A stretch of DNA of 48,235 nucleotides from an uncultured Bacteroidota bacterium (GTDB lineage Bacteria; Bacteroidota; Bacteroidia; Flavobacteriales; BACL11), in assembly GCA_902533655.1 (NCBI GenBank), contig CACAMX010000005.1, positions 1-48,235 on the forward strand, read 5' to 3'. Below, piece after piece: positions 18,723-27,866 of the stretch. A model generated the notes under the pieces. That model searched no databases, was not told the origin of the DNA, and was given only the letters and a program-made list of their open reading frames with translations. The position numbers and the translations under genes are program-made. Each line of letters begins with the position of its first letter. Positions within the stretch are counted from its first letter, which is position 1.

Positions 18723-18723
18723 C

Positions 18724-18900
18724 ATGGCACATCCAAAAAGAAAAATATCAAAGACAAGAAGAGATAAAAGAAGAACTCACTATAAAGCTTCAACTCAAAC
18801 AATTAAGCTATGTCCTAAAACTGGAGAATCACATTTATATCATCATGCATACGAACATGAAGGAAAAATTTACTATCGAGGTAAATTATTTTCAGAATAA
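18724..18900 (+). CDS. rpmF: 50S ribosomal protein L32
   Basis: This 58-residue ORF is too short for the ORF track. It reads [20 protein letters not shown]...[31 protein letters not shown], the standard L32 pattern. L32 is a component of the large ribosomal subunit near the exit tunnel. Many L32 proteins have a four-Cys zinc ribbon; here only the Cys in KLCPKTGE remains, with His-rich HLYHH and HE segments, as in other flavobacterial zinc-independent forms. It starts one base after the DUF177 stop. Confidence 0.97.
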   Translation: MAHPKRKISKTRRDKRRTHYKASTQTIKLCPKTGESHLYHHAYEHEGKIYYRGKLFSE

Positions 18901-18912
18901 ATGAACTCATTA

Positions 18913-18937
18913 AATTTTTAATTAACAATTAAAAATT
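18913..18937. other. 11-bp AT-only inverted repeat after rpmF
   Basis: AATTTTTAATT and its exact complement AATTAAAAATT flank an AAC loop 12 bases after the rpmF stop. It may act as a weak terminator or RNA-processing hairpin that separates rpmF from fabH. The lack of G and C makes this uncertain. Confidence 0.4.
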
Positions 18938-19016
18938 AATATCTAATCATACTTCATTCCTTTTAATTACATAATTTAATTAATTTTCTTGATTATTATT
19001 TCTAATACATAATTGT

Positions 19017-20012
19017 ATGAATAACATTAAAGCTGCAATAACTGCTATAGGGGGTTACGTTCCAGATTACATAATGACAAACCATGAACTTGAAAAAATG
19101 GTTGATACAAATGATGAATGGATTATGTCAAGAACCGGTATTAAAGAAAGAAGAATTTTAAAAGAAGAAGGAAAAGGGTCATCAGATTTGGCTGTAAATG
19201 CGATCAAAAATATCTTTAAAAAAACTCATCACAAAGCTGAGGAAATCGATATGATAATTTGTGCAACAGCTACTCCAGATATGATTTTCCCCTCAACAGC
19301 ATGTGTAATAGCTGATAAAATTGGTGCAGTAAACGCATTTTGTTACGATCTTATGGCAGCATGCTCTGGATTTCTGTATTCTCTAACTACTGCATCTAAG
19401 TATATAGAATCTGGAAGCCATAAAAAAATTTTAGTTGTTGGTACAGACAAGATGTCTTCAATAATCGACTACCAAGACAGAGCAACTTGTATAATTTTTG
19501 GAGACGGAGCTGGAGTTGCAATTTTAGAACCAAATAGTGAAGGTTTAGGAATTCAGGACAGTATTTTAAGATCTGACGGAAGTGGAAGGAATTTTTTACA
19601 TGTGAAAGCAGGTGGATCTGTTAAACCAATTACCAAAGATAACATTGAAAAAAGAGAACAGTTTGCTTATCAAGATGGACAAACAGTATTTAAAACAGCT
19701 GTTAAAAGTATGGCAGATGTATCTGCTGAAATTATGGAAAAAAACAATCTTAGTTCATCTGATATTTCTTGGCTAGTTCCTCATCAAGCTAATAAAAGAA
19801 TAATAGATGCAACAGCTAGAAGAATGGGAGTGGGAAATGATAAGGTTATGATTAACATTGAAAAGTATGGAAATACAACAAATGGAACCATTCCACTATG
19901 TCTTTGGGAATGGGAAAATCAATTGAGAAAAGGAGATAATATAATACTTGCAGCATTCGGTGGTGGATTTACTTGGGGATCAATTTATATGAAGTGGGCT
20001 TATGATTCATAG
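19017..20012 (+). CDS. fabH: Beta-ketoacyl-ACP synthase III
   Basis: FabH condenses acetyl-CoA (or a branched acyl-CoA) with malonyl-ACP to start fatty acid synthesis. The 331-residue protein has the catalytic triad in place: Cys in MAACSGFLYSL, His in VPHQANKRI and Asn in YGNTTNGTIPL. The N-terminal TGIKERR and C-terminal AAFGGGFTWGS motifs are typical. It is followed 25 bases later by accB and accC, so initiation and malonyl-CoA supply are co-encoded. plsX, which often sits between rpmF and fabH, is absent. Confidence 0.96.
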   Translation: MNNIKAAITAIGGYVPDYIMTNHELEKMVDTNDEWIMSRTGIKERRILKEEGKGSSDLAVNAIKNIFKKTHHKAEEIDMIICATATPDMIFPSTACVIADKIGAVNAFCYDLMAACSGFLYSLTTASKYIESGSHKKILVVGTDKMSSIIDYQDRATCIIFGDGAGVAILEPNSEGLGIQDSILRSDGSGRNFLHVKAGGSVKPITKDNIEKREQFAYQDGQTVFKTAVKSMADVSAEIMEKNNLSSSDISWLVPHQANKRIIDATARRMGVGNDKVMINIEKYGNTTNGTIPLCLWEWENQLRKGDNIILAAFGGGFTWGSIYMKWAYDS

Positions 20013-20037
20013 AAATAATTATTTTTGTTAAAAAAAT

Positions 20038-20583
20038 ATGGACTTAAAAGATATTCAAGAGTTAATTAAGTTTGTTGCAAAGTCTGGAGCAACAGAAGTG
20101 GAGCTTGAAATTGATAATGTCAAAATAAGCATAAAATCTCCTGCTAAAAAAAGAAGAGGTCAACCAGATGAAGGCACAAATAATGTTGTCCATCATATCA
20201 CTCAGCCGTCACATCAAGTTGAACAGATTATCAGCACACCAACACCACAGCCCCAAGTAATCGTTAATCAAGCTGAATTATCTCAAACTAATACACAAAA
20301 TAAAAATGAAGCTACTGATTCAGAAGCTCAAGAAAACAATAATTATGTAACAATCAAAGCAAGTATGATTGGAACATTTTATAGAAGTCCTTCACCTGAA
20401 GAACCCACCTTTGTTAATGTTGGTGATACTATTTCAAAAGGACAAACAATATGCATAATTGAAGCAATGAAGCTATTCAACGAAATAGAATCTGAAATCT
20501 CTGGAAAAGTGGTAAAAGTACTTGTTGATGATTCTCAGCCAGTTGAGTTCGACCAGCCATTGTTCATAGTAGACCCCTCATAA
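20038..20583 (+). CDS. accB: Acetyl-CoA carboxylase biotin carboxyl carrier protein
   Basis: AccB carries biotin between the carboxylase and carboxyltransferase of acetyl-CoA carboxylase. The 181-residue protein has a conserved N-terminus ([21 protein letters not shown]), a low-complexity Gln/Pro/Asn linker (about 45-100) and a C-terminal biotinyl domain with the biotinylation motif [11 protein letters not shown] (the Lys is the attachment site). It is preceded by fabH and followed by accC ten bases downstream. Confidence 0.96.
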   Translation: MDLKDIQELIKFVAKSGATEVELEIDNVKISIKSPAKKRRGQPDEGTNNVVHHITQPSHQVEQIISTPTPQPQVIVNQAELSQTNTQNKNEATDSEAQENNNYVTIKASMIGTFYRSPSPEEPTFVNVGDTISKGQTICIIEAMKLFNEIESEISGKVVKVLVDDSQPVEFDQPLFIVDPS

Positions 20584-20593
20584 ATATTTATCA

Positions 20594-21931
20594 ATGTTTA
20601 AAAAAATACTAATCGCCAACAGAGGTGAAATCGCTTTAAGAGTAATAAGAACTTGTAAAGAAATGAATATAAAGACAGTAGCTGTCTACTCTTTGGCTGA
20701 TAAAGAAAGTTTACATGTTAGATTTGCAGATGAAGCTGTATGCATTGGGCCTGCTTCAAGCTCTGATTCTTATCTAAACATCCCAAATATCATCGCAGCT
20801 GCGGAAATTACAAATTCCGATGCAATACATCCAGGCTATGGGTTTCTTGCTGAAAACGCAAAATTTTCTAAAATATGTAAAGAAAATCATATAAAATTTA
20901 TTGGAGCATCAGCTGAGATGATAAACTCAATGGGAGATAAGGCAAAGGCTAAAGAAACAATGAAAAAAGCTGGAGTGCCAACTATTCCTGGATCAAAAGG
21001 AATCATTAAGGACTTCAATTCCCTAAAAAAAATAGCTCTTGAAATAGGCTATCCAGTAATGCTAAAAGCAACTGCTGGAGGTGGAGGAAAGGGAATGAGA
21101 TTAGTCTGGAAAGAAGAAGAATTAAAATCTAATTGGGAAAACGCAAAAAATGAGGCTAAGGCCTCATTTGGTGATGATGGGATGTACCTAGAAAAGTTCA
21201 TTGAAAAACCAAGACATATTGAGATTCAAATAATTAGTGATAAAAAAGGTAGAGCTGCTCACTTGTCAGAAAGAGATTGTTCAATACAGAGACGTCATCA
21301 AAAATTAGTTGAGGAAACACCATCTCCTTTTATGACCAAAAAATTGAGAGATGAAATGGGTAAAGCTGCAATAAAAGCGGCTGAAGCTGTGAAGTATGAG
21401 GGAGTTGGGACTGTTGAATTTTTAGTAGATAAAAATAGAAACTTCTATTTCATGGAAATGAACACCAGAATCCAAGTTGAACATCCTGTAACAGAAGAAG
21501 TGGTTGATTATGACTTGATAAGAGAGCAAATTAAAGTAGCTGCAGGTATTGAAATTTCAGGCAAAAATTATTTTCCACAACTGCATGCAATTGAATGTAG
21601 GATAAATGCTGAAGATCCATTCAATGACTTTCGTCCTTCGCCAGGTCTCATAACTAATTTTCATTCGCCGGGAGGGCATGGAATAAGAATAGATACTCAT
21701 GTATACGCTAATTATACTATTCCACCATTTTATGATTCTATGATTGCCAAGTTAATCACTGTTGCACAAACAAGAGAGGAGGCCATTGAAAAAATGAAAA
21801 GAGCTCTAGACGAATTTGTAATTGAAGGAGTTCATACCACAATTCCCTTTCATAAAAAATTAATGTGTGAAGAGGCCTTCATTAAAGGCGATTACACAAC
21901 AAACTTTATGGACAGTTTTGAAATTAGTTAA
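20594..21931 (+). CDS. accC: Acetyl-CoA carboxylase biotin carboxylase subunit
   Basis: AccC carboxylates biotin on AccB with ATP and bicarbonate. The 445-residue protein has the full-length ATP-grasp fold: [20 protein letters not shown] at the N-terminus, the glycine-rich loop [15 protein letters not shown], the Glu/Asn ligands in [16 protein letters not shown], and a C-terminal domain with [18 protein letters not shown]. The stop codon overlaps the end of the convergent PLD gene by eight bases. Confidence 0.97.
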   Translation: MFKKILIANRGEIALRVIRTCKEMNIKTVAVYSLADKESLHVRFADEAVCIGPASSSDSYLNIPNIIAAAEITNSDAIHPGYGFLAENAKFSKICKENHIKFIGASAEMINSMGDKAKAKETMKKAGVPTIPGSKGIIKDFNSLKKIALEIGYPVMLKATAGGGGKGMRLVWKEEELKSNWENAKNEAKASFGDDGMYLEKFIEKPRHIEIQIISDKKGRAAHLSERDCSIQRRHQKLVEETPSPFMTKKLRDEMGKAAIKAAEAVKYEGVGTVEFLVDKNRNFYFMEMNTRIQVEHPVTEEVVDYDLIREQIKVAAGIEISGKNYFPQLHAIECRINAEDPFNDFRPSPGLITNFHSPGGHGIRIDTHVYANYTIPPFYDSMIAKLITVAQTREEAIEKMKRALDEFVIEGVHTTIPFHKKLMCEEAFIKGDYTTNFMDSFEIS

Positions 21932-24062
21932 TTACTATTTTTTTAAAAAACTCTGATTCATCTTTTAAAATTTTAACCAAATAGATTCCCTTCTTTTTAA
22001 TCTCAATGCTTGAACAAGAACTTGTCTCATATACCAACTCCCCTAAGTTATTATAAACCATAATTTTATCGATTAATTCATAATTTGAAAAGTAGAAGCG
22101 ACCATTGGTTGGATTTGGAAATATATCAATTCCAAGATTTTCAAGAGCTTTTAAGTTGGTTGATGACAACTCATTAAATCTTTGTGTGAATTCTTGCAAA
22201 TATATGTTTGCAATGGCTTGATCATGTATAATTAAAGTATTTTCATCAGAATTATTTTCCGCATTATTACTCCAATTATGAGAACCTGTTAATAATGTTG
22301 GATCAGAAGAAGCTACATTAGCATCAGTAATTAAATATTTATGATGTAGGGAGTTTGCAATACCAGCATGTGATTTAACATTTACATTGTTTGTATAGAG
22401 GTTTGAAAATTCACTGCCGGTAGTATTTTCATCCTCTATTATTCCTCTTGCAACCACGCCAAATTCAGAATCCTTATCTATTATATTATTTGCTAAATCA
22501 TCTCTTGTAAATGACAATAAAGCAAATTCAAGTGAGTAGTTAACATTATTTATAACTTCATTAATTTTTGAAGTAGTATTATCAGATGGAGAAAAATAGA
22601 GCTCAATTTCTACACCATTAACATTAAACTTATGAGGTGTATTATCAGCTTTATTAGAGCCAAAAACACCACTCCACATTTCATTAAATTCTAAAGTATA
22701 TGCCTTAGCAAGAGCCTGATCTTGAATAAAGATAAGATTATTATAATCATTAAAAAGATTAGAAGGATTTGTCCAGTTAGTAGATCCAGACATTATCCAT
22801 GAATTATTTTCAGAGTGAGCATCTATTATTACAAATTTGTTGTGCATAATTCCTTGTACTGAAGGATCTCTATATACTACAGGTATATTTGGATTCAAAG
22901 AACTCAACATAGAATTAACTACATCATCATCTGCTATGTATCTTACATTCACTCCTCTGTTGTATGCATCATTAATTGCTGTCGCAATAGTTGCGTCTGA
23001 GGCATTGTATACACAAATATCAATTGTACTATCTGCTCTATCCATGTAAGCTTTTATAGTATCGTTAAAATATGTTGTAATATTTTGAGCATCAACACCT
23101 AATGACACCGAATTATCTACACTATGATTAAAATAAGGTCTAATTTTTCCAGTTGAATTTGATGCAGTTGAGTAGTAACCCACATTTGAAAATGCAGTGT
23201 CTGTACCATTAACAGAAAAGCATTCAACAAAATAAAATGTAGCAGGCTGTAGTCCTGTTAGAGTTATTGTGTGTGCTTTTGTATATGAGTTTCCATTAAT
23301 ATGAGTGGTTAATGGTTGAATAACTGCATAGTTGGCTTCAGTAGTTGATGAGTCTGAAGTATTCCACGTGAGATCAAATCCTGTACTGGTTATATTTGAT
23401 TGAGTTACTGCAGAAGTAATTATTAGACCTGAAGGTATTATCAGATCATTTGTATCTCTGGGAAGTATTTGATACCCATCAATCGCTGGAACTGAAAAAG
23501 TATATTGAGAGGATATTCCAATTAATGAAATGGGACCAACTGGAATTGTTAATCCAATAAGCGGATGATTTGATCTAATATATATTTTACCTGACTGTCC
23601 ACCAGAGGTGAAATCATAGGTGCCTACGCTGAATAAACTTCCGCCTGAGACAAAGATGGCGTTGTCTATTTGTACTAACTCTGATTCAGTAGTTTCTCCA
23701 ATTTGAGCTGGTAGCATAATTTGTGGAGCAGGATAATTGTTATTAGATGAATGTATCGTTGGAAAGCCTGTAACATATACTTCTAGCAATCCATTAAAAT
23801 CAGCTAACTCTCCTGTAATTGTTAAACTATCTCCTCTATTTACATTTGCCAAATAATTATTGGCTGTGAGATCATAAAGAGCTATGCCTGCAGTTGAATC
23901 TTGCATATATCTTATTACTCCAAGCTCATATCCGTTTGTTACTACACCTGTTACGGTAACAGTAGAACCAAGTGGTTGTAATCTAGCACTTGAAATACTA
24001 GACTGAGCATAAGAAAGATTGGAAAAAAATATAATTAATATTAGTGATAAAAAGTTTTTCAT
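21924..24062 (-). CDS. Secreted OB-fold/FnIII/double phospholipase-D-like protein with T9SS domain
   Basis: The 712-residue protein has a signal peptide and then an OB-fold-like domain (about 20-130, [18 protein letters not shown] and [12 protein letters not shown]) of the kind found with extracellular nucleases. A fibronectin III-like region (about 215-300) follows, then two PLD domains. Each PLD domain carries an HKD motif: [10 protein letters not shown] followed by SGSTNWT, and [10 protein letters not shown] followed by TGSHNWS. Both catalytic copies look intact. The T9SS sorting domain ([13 protein letters not shown] to FFKKIVIN) targets it outside the cell. The OB domain favours a nuclease over a phospholipase (inference). 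It is the last gene of a trio with a TonB receptor and a lamin-tail protein. Confidence 0.85.
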   Translation of the reverse strand: MKNFLSLILIIFFSNLSYAQSSISSARLQPLGSTVTVTGVVTNGYELGVIRYMQDSTAGIALYDLTANNYLANVNRGDSLTITGELADFNGLLEVYVTGFPTIHSSNNNYPAPQIMLPAQIGETTESELVQIDNAIFVSGGSLFSVGTYDFTSGGQSGKIYIRSNHPLIGLTIPVGPISLIGISSQYTFSVPAIDGYQILPRDTNDLIIPSGLIITSAVTQSNITSTGFDLTWNTSDSSTTEANYAVIQPLTTHINGNSYTKAHTITLTGLQPATFYFVECFSVNGTDTAFSNVGYYSTASNSTGKIRPYFNHSVDNSVSLGVDAQNITTYFNDTIKAYMDRADSTIDICVYNASDATIATAINDAYNRGVNVRYIADDDVVNSMLSSLNPNIPVVYRDPSVQGIMHNKFVIIDAHSENNSWIMSGSTNWTNPSNLFNDYNNLIFIQDQALAKAYTLEFNEMWSGVFGSNKADNTPHKFNVNGVEIELYFSPSDNTTSKINEVINNVNYSLEFALLSFTRDDLANNIIDKDSEFGVVARGIIEDENTTGSEFSNLYTNNVNVKSHAGIANSLHHKYLITDANVASSDPTLLTGSHNWSNNAENNSDENTLIIHDQAIANIYLQEFTQRFNELSSTNLKALENLGIDIFPNPTNGRFYFSNYELIDKIMVYNNLGELVYETSSCSSIEIKKKGIYLVKILKDESEFFKKIVIN

Positions 24063-24065
24063 AAT

Positions 24066-26870
24066 TTAAAAATTTAGTCGAGCAGACATCGTAAATCTAC
24101 GACCCAGCCCAAAAAATACACTAGCTGATTTAGCATCAAAATCTTGATATGAAACATCGTTGTATGGATCATTATTTTGAGCATCTGATATATAAATTTT
24201 ATCAAACAAATTTAAAATACTTAATCTCAGTGATAGTTTATTTTTTTGATTTAGTTTAAAGTTATACCCGCAATGCAAATCAATTAAATCATATGAAGGT
24301 ATCTGCCAACTATCTCTTCCCCCGTTTTCACCACCCAGAGAAATTGGATCAAAATCTGCAAAATAGTCATCAAAAAAAGTATATCTTAACTTTACATAGG
24401 ATACTGTGGTCGGTTCATATCTTAAACTAAATCCTAGTTGAGTTTGAGCAGCATCACCAACACGTACACCATCAGCATCAAAACTTACTTCTATGGTGTC
24501 ACCACTATTGGGATCTAAAGCAATACTATTATCGTCATCATAAAATCTTACGGTCTCAGTAGAAGTCCATCTCCAATCTCCAATTGACAATAAACCCTCT
24601 AAAGACAAATTAGATAATAATTTACAGGACAAATCAAGTTCGATTCCCTTGTGAAGTGCATCCATACCATTGATATTAGCTCGAAATGGTATATCATCTA
24701 TTGTTACTGTAATACCTCCGTTAGATGGTTTATTATTCCAAATAGTATAATACATATTTAAATTTGAGGAAAAAACACTTGATCGAAATGAATATCCAAG
24801 TTCTAAAGCACTGACGCTTTCATTTTTTATATCTCTGTATAGTCTATTAGAGTAGTCATAAACATTATTAAATCTTGGTGCTTTTGATAGATAACCTAGA
24901 TTGAGAAAAACATTGTTTTTATCATCTAAATTATAGTTGGCACCAGTCTTGATAGTAAATCCTGGTATATTCTTCCAATTAGTTTCAGCAAGTTTGGCCT
25001 CATCAGAGTTCATTGTATAAGCCACGCCATTGTGTACAATTGTATCTAAAACTTGTGTTTTGTTTGCGCCAACTAAATTACCTTGATCGTCAAAAATTAA
25101 ATTAGTTGTTACAGAAGTTCCTAGAGCTTCTCTATATGTTGTATCACTTAAAACAAGATCTCTTTTTTTAAAGTAATCTATTCTTTTGTACCCTGAGTTG
25201 GAAGCTGACAAATTAAAAAAAGCACTCAGCATTCCATTTGAGTATTCAATTTGAGAAAATGCTCCACCCCACCGAACTATACCATCATTGTGATATGAAA
25301 CTTTATCTCCAACTCTCTTTACAGAAGTTAATCTTTGCTCATTGCTTTCATCAATTACATAATCTGCACCAAGAAGATCGTATACTTCTCTGTAATGTTG
25401 ACCAGTGTAGTATCTAAAGTCTAATCCTCCACTTAAATTATAATAGCCATTGATTTCATAGTTCATAGTTGAAAGTAGTCCATACCAAAAATGATTATTG
25501 ATTGAACTGCTTAAATAAGTACTACCCTTATTTTGATTATCTGAATACAACAGATCAATATTATTTACATTCGCATCGTATGCTTCTTGAAGGTTATACT
25601 GACCAAAAGTGTCATAATTATTTGTGTTACCACTAATTCTTGTTCCTCCACCATTTCCAACAGATAAATAACTGACATTTGATAAGTAAAATTTTTCATT
25701 TACTCTCCAAAAATGTCTAAGAGAATACTGAGGTTTATGATAATAATTTTGCCTTGTATTCAGTCTTTCTCTATTATTTAACGTGTCTCCAGAGTTATTA
25801 ATCTGCCATCTGTTTAACTTCCCCCAGTGCTTATTATATGTGATGCCTTTGTTAGTGATTTGATTATCCCAATTACTTGTGTCACCAAGTTCTCTAGCTA
25901 TAGTAGTATCATAAGTAGCTATGTTGCTCTTGTAAGATCTTTGCCCATGCTTTTGAGGAGCACCCATAAGAGAAAGACTAATTAAATGATTGCCTATTTC
26001 TTTTTGCAACTTAGCATAATAAAAATATCCTTCTGTCCAAGTTTGATCAACAAAACCATTACCTTGTTTGTAAGAACCTGCAAGAGTAAACCCCCAACCA
26101 TTATTTAGTTTACCCGAATTATACCCAAGTGAACTTCTAATCTTTCCAAAAGAACCAATTTCTTGTTTAAATGAACCTCCAGCTTTATTTCCTGTTCCTC
26201 GAGTTATAATATTCATAGTACCTCCAACAGAGGGGATTGCAATCTTAGAAGCACCTAAACCTCTTTGGACTTGAATATTAGATGTTACAGCATCTAAACC
26301 AAACCAATTGCTCCAATAAACCCACCCATTCTCCATATCGTTTACTGGAATACCGTCAATCATAACAGCAACATTTCTTTGATTAAAACCTCTAATTGTT
26401 ATTCTAGCATCACCATCTCCTCCTCCAGTTTGGGTTGCGTACACTCCTGGAGTTGAATTTAATACCATTGGAATATCTTGTGAAGCAAGTTCTTCATTAA
26501 TTTTTTTCATTGGAATTGTAGAAAAAGCAACAGGTGTTTTTCTCTCTGTTGCTAAATCAGCAATTACTCTAACTTCATTTAACTTAATTGAACTTAAACG
26601 AAAATCAACACTAGTCAGCTTTGAATTCAATTCAATTTTCTTTTCTAATGATTCATAACCAACATAAGAAATTTTTAAGGTCAAGCTTTTTTTATCAGTA
26701 GAGAATCTAAAATTTCCATCAAAATCTGTGGTAGTTCCTTTATTACTTTCATAAATAACGCTTGCACCTATTAAGTATTCTCCAGATGTTAAATCGCTAA
26801 CATTACCAGTGACAATATTTTGTGAATAAGTGCTAAAAGGAAGTACAAAAATTAATAAAAATAATCTCAA
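24066..26870 (-). CDS. TonB-dependent receptor with carboxypeptidase-like N-domain
   Basis: The 934-residue outer-membrane receptor has a signal peptide, a carboxypeptidase-D-like regulatory domain (about 18-95, TGNVSDLTSGEYLIGASVIY...FDGNFRF), a plug domain (about 110-225, with STPGVYATQTGGGDGDARIT and MIDGIPVNDMENGWVYW) and a beta barrel that ends in the aromatic ARLNF. It imports a ligand using TonB energy; the substrate is not readable from sequence and no SusD partner is adjacent, so it is not a standard polysaccharide-utilisation pair. The start is TTG, one base after the lamin-tail gene stop; three bases separate it from the PLD gene. The neighbours suggest uptake of products of an extracellular nuclease (inference). 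Confidence 0.93.
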   Translation of the reverse strand: MRLFLLIFVLPFSTYSQNIVTGNVSDLTSGEYLIGASVIYESNKGTTTDFDGNFRFSTDKKSLTLKISYVGYESLEKKIELNSKLTSVDFRLSSIKLNEVRVIADLATERKTPVAFSTIPMKKINEELASQDIPMVLNSTPGVYATQTGGGDGDARITIRGFNQRNVAVMIDGIPVNDMENGWVYWSNWFGLDAVTSNIQVQRGLGASKIAIPSVGGTMNIITRGTGNKAGGSFKQEIGSFGKIRSSLGYNSGKLNNGWGFTLAGSYKQGNGFVDQTWTEGYFYYAKLQKEIGNHLISLSLMGAPQKHGQRSYKSNIATYDTTIARELGDTSNWDNQITNKGITYNKHWGKLNRWQINNSGDTLNNRERLNTRQNYYHKPQYSLRHFWRVNEKFYLSNVSYLSVGNGGGTRISGNTNNYDTFGQYNLQEAYDANVNNIDLLYSDNQNKGSTYLSSSINNHFWYGLLSTMNYEINGYYNLSGGLDFRYYTGQHYREVYDLLGADYVIDESNEQRLTSVKRVGDKVSYHNDGIVRWGGAFSQIEYSNGMLSAFFNLSASNSGYKRIDYFKKRDLVLSDTTYREALGTSVTTNLIFDDQGNLVGANKTQVLDTIVHNGVAYTMNSDEAKLAETNWKNIPGFTIKTGANYNLDDKNNVFLNLGYLSKAPRFNNVYDYSNRLYRDIKNESVSALELGYSFRSSVFSSNLNMYYTIWNNKPSNGGITVTIDDIPFRANINGMDALHKGIELDLSCKLLSNLSLEGLLSIGDWRWTSTETVRFYDDDNSIALDPNSGDTIEVSFDADGVRVGDAAQTQLGFSLRYEPTTVSYVKLRYTFFDDYFADFDPISLGGENGGRDSWQIPSYDLIDLHCGYNFKLNQKNKLSLRLSILNLFDKIYISDAQNNDPYNDVSYQDFDAKSASVFFGLGRRFTMSARLNF

Positions 26871-26871
26871 A

Positions 26872-27777
26872 TTATTGTACTATTAATTTCTTCTGATTAA
26901 ATGATCCATCTCTGTGCTTCAGCTCAATATGATAAAACCCCGAACTTAATAGAGAGAAATTAATTTCATCACGCGAGCTAATTAAATTTCCTGTCATATC
27001 AAATAATCTTATTTCATAATTATTTTTTGATGAGATTATTTGAACTGATTCACCTTGTATCATTGGGTTTGGATAAATTGAAAAATCCAAGCCTGTCTTA
27101 TAATTCACCGAGGAAACAGCACAATCACATGAGTGAGATCCCATGCCAGAGTAGGTTGCATCCGGAAGTGAATCATATTCAGCAGTGGGGTTAAATAAAA
27201 TAGGGTTTTGAGTGACTCCCTTTTTAACACTTGACTTTCTGACTAAAGTCTGTCTCTTTGTCCACCATGTTCCACCATTTGCATCTGTAAATCCAGCAGT
27301 AACGTCATCGGTCCAAGCATTTCCTGGGTCTTCTCCTACTTTTCCAAAAATATCTACAATATCACCATTTATTTTTTCTAAAGTAATTGCATCATCACCA
27401 TTAAAATAAAATGGAGTAGGATAAATACCACTACATGAATAGTCACAAGCAGCTAAAAATGTTGGGTCAACTGGAAGCGACCAGTATGTGCTAACCCAGA
27501 CTGAATCAACCTGACCATTACCAATTGTAATTGCTTGACCTGATGCGATTGAACCACTTAGTGGCCAGCTGTCAGGTGACGTGGATGCTCCATTTCCATA
27601 CCTGTTGATAGAATATTCTGATAAATCAATAGTAGAACCTGTAGGGTTGTAAATTTCAATTGCATTATTATTTCCTGGTCCTTCAACGTATTCAGAAATA
27701 AAAAGTTCACTGCAGTCTTGAGCGCTAGCTGATGCAGCTAGTATTATTGAGCAAATTATAATGTAAATTTTTTTCAT
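26872..27777 (-). CDS. Lamin-tail domain protein with T9SS sorting domain
   Basis: The 301-residue secreted protein has a signal peptide and a lamin-tail (LTD) domain at about 22-150 with the typical ELFISEYVEGPGNNNAIEIYN start, GDDAITLEKINGDIVDIFG and a Cys-rich insert (AACDYSCSG). This LTD type usually forms the N-terminal part of ExeM/NucH-like extracellular nucleases. No nuclease domain follows; the protein goes straight to a short linker and a T9SS sorting domain (FSIYPNPMIQG to KKLIVQ). It is first in the operon with the TonB receptor and PLD protein, and may be a surface-binding partner of them. Confidence 0.85.
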   Translation of the reverse strand: MKKIYIIICSIILAASASAQDCSELFISEYVEGPGNNNAIEIYNPTGSTIDLSEYSINRYGNGASTSPDSWPLSGSIASGQAITIGNGQVDSVWVSTYWSLPVDPTFLAACDYSCSGIYPTPFYFNGDDAITLEKINGDIVDIFGKVGEDPGNAWTDDVTAGFTDANGGTWWTKRQTLVRKSSVKKGVTQNPILFNPTAEYDSLPDATYSGMGSHSCDCAVSSVNYKTGLDFSIYPNPMIQGESVQIISSKNNYEIRLFDMTGNLISSRDEINFSLLSSGFYHIELKHRDGSFNQKKLIVQ

Positions 27778-27866
27778 TTATTTTTCTTGCTAATTTAAAA
27801 AATAGTGATAATTAATCTAAACATTAATAAATAAATAAATGTTAATTTTATTTAAAATTATTTCTG

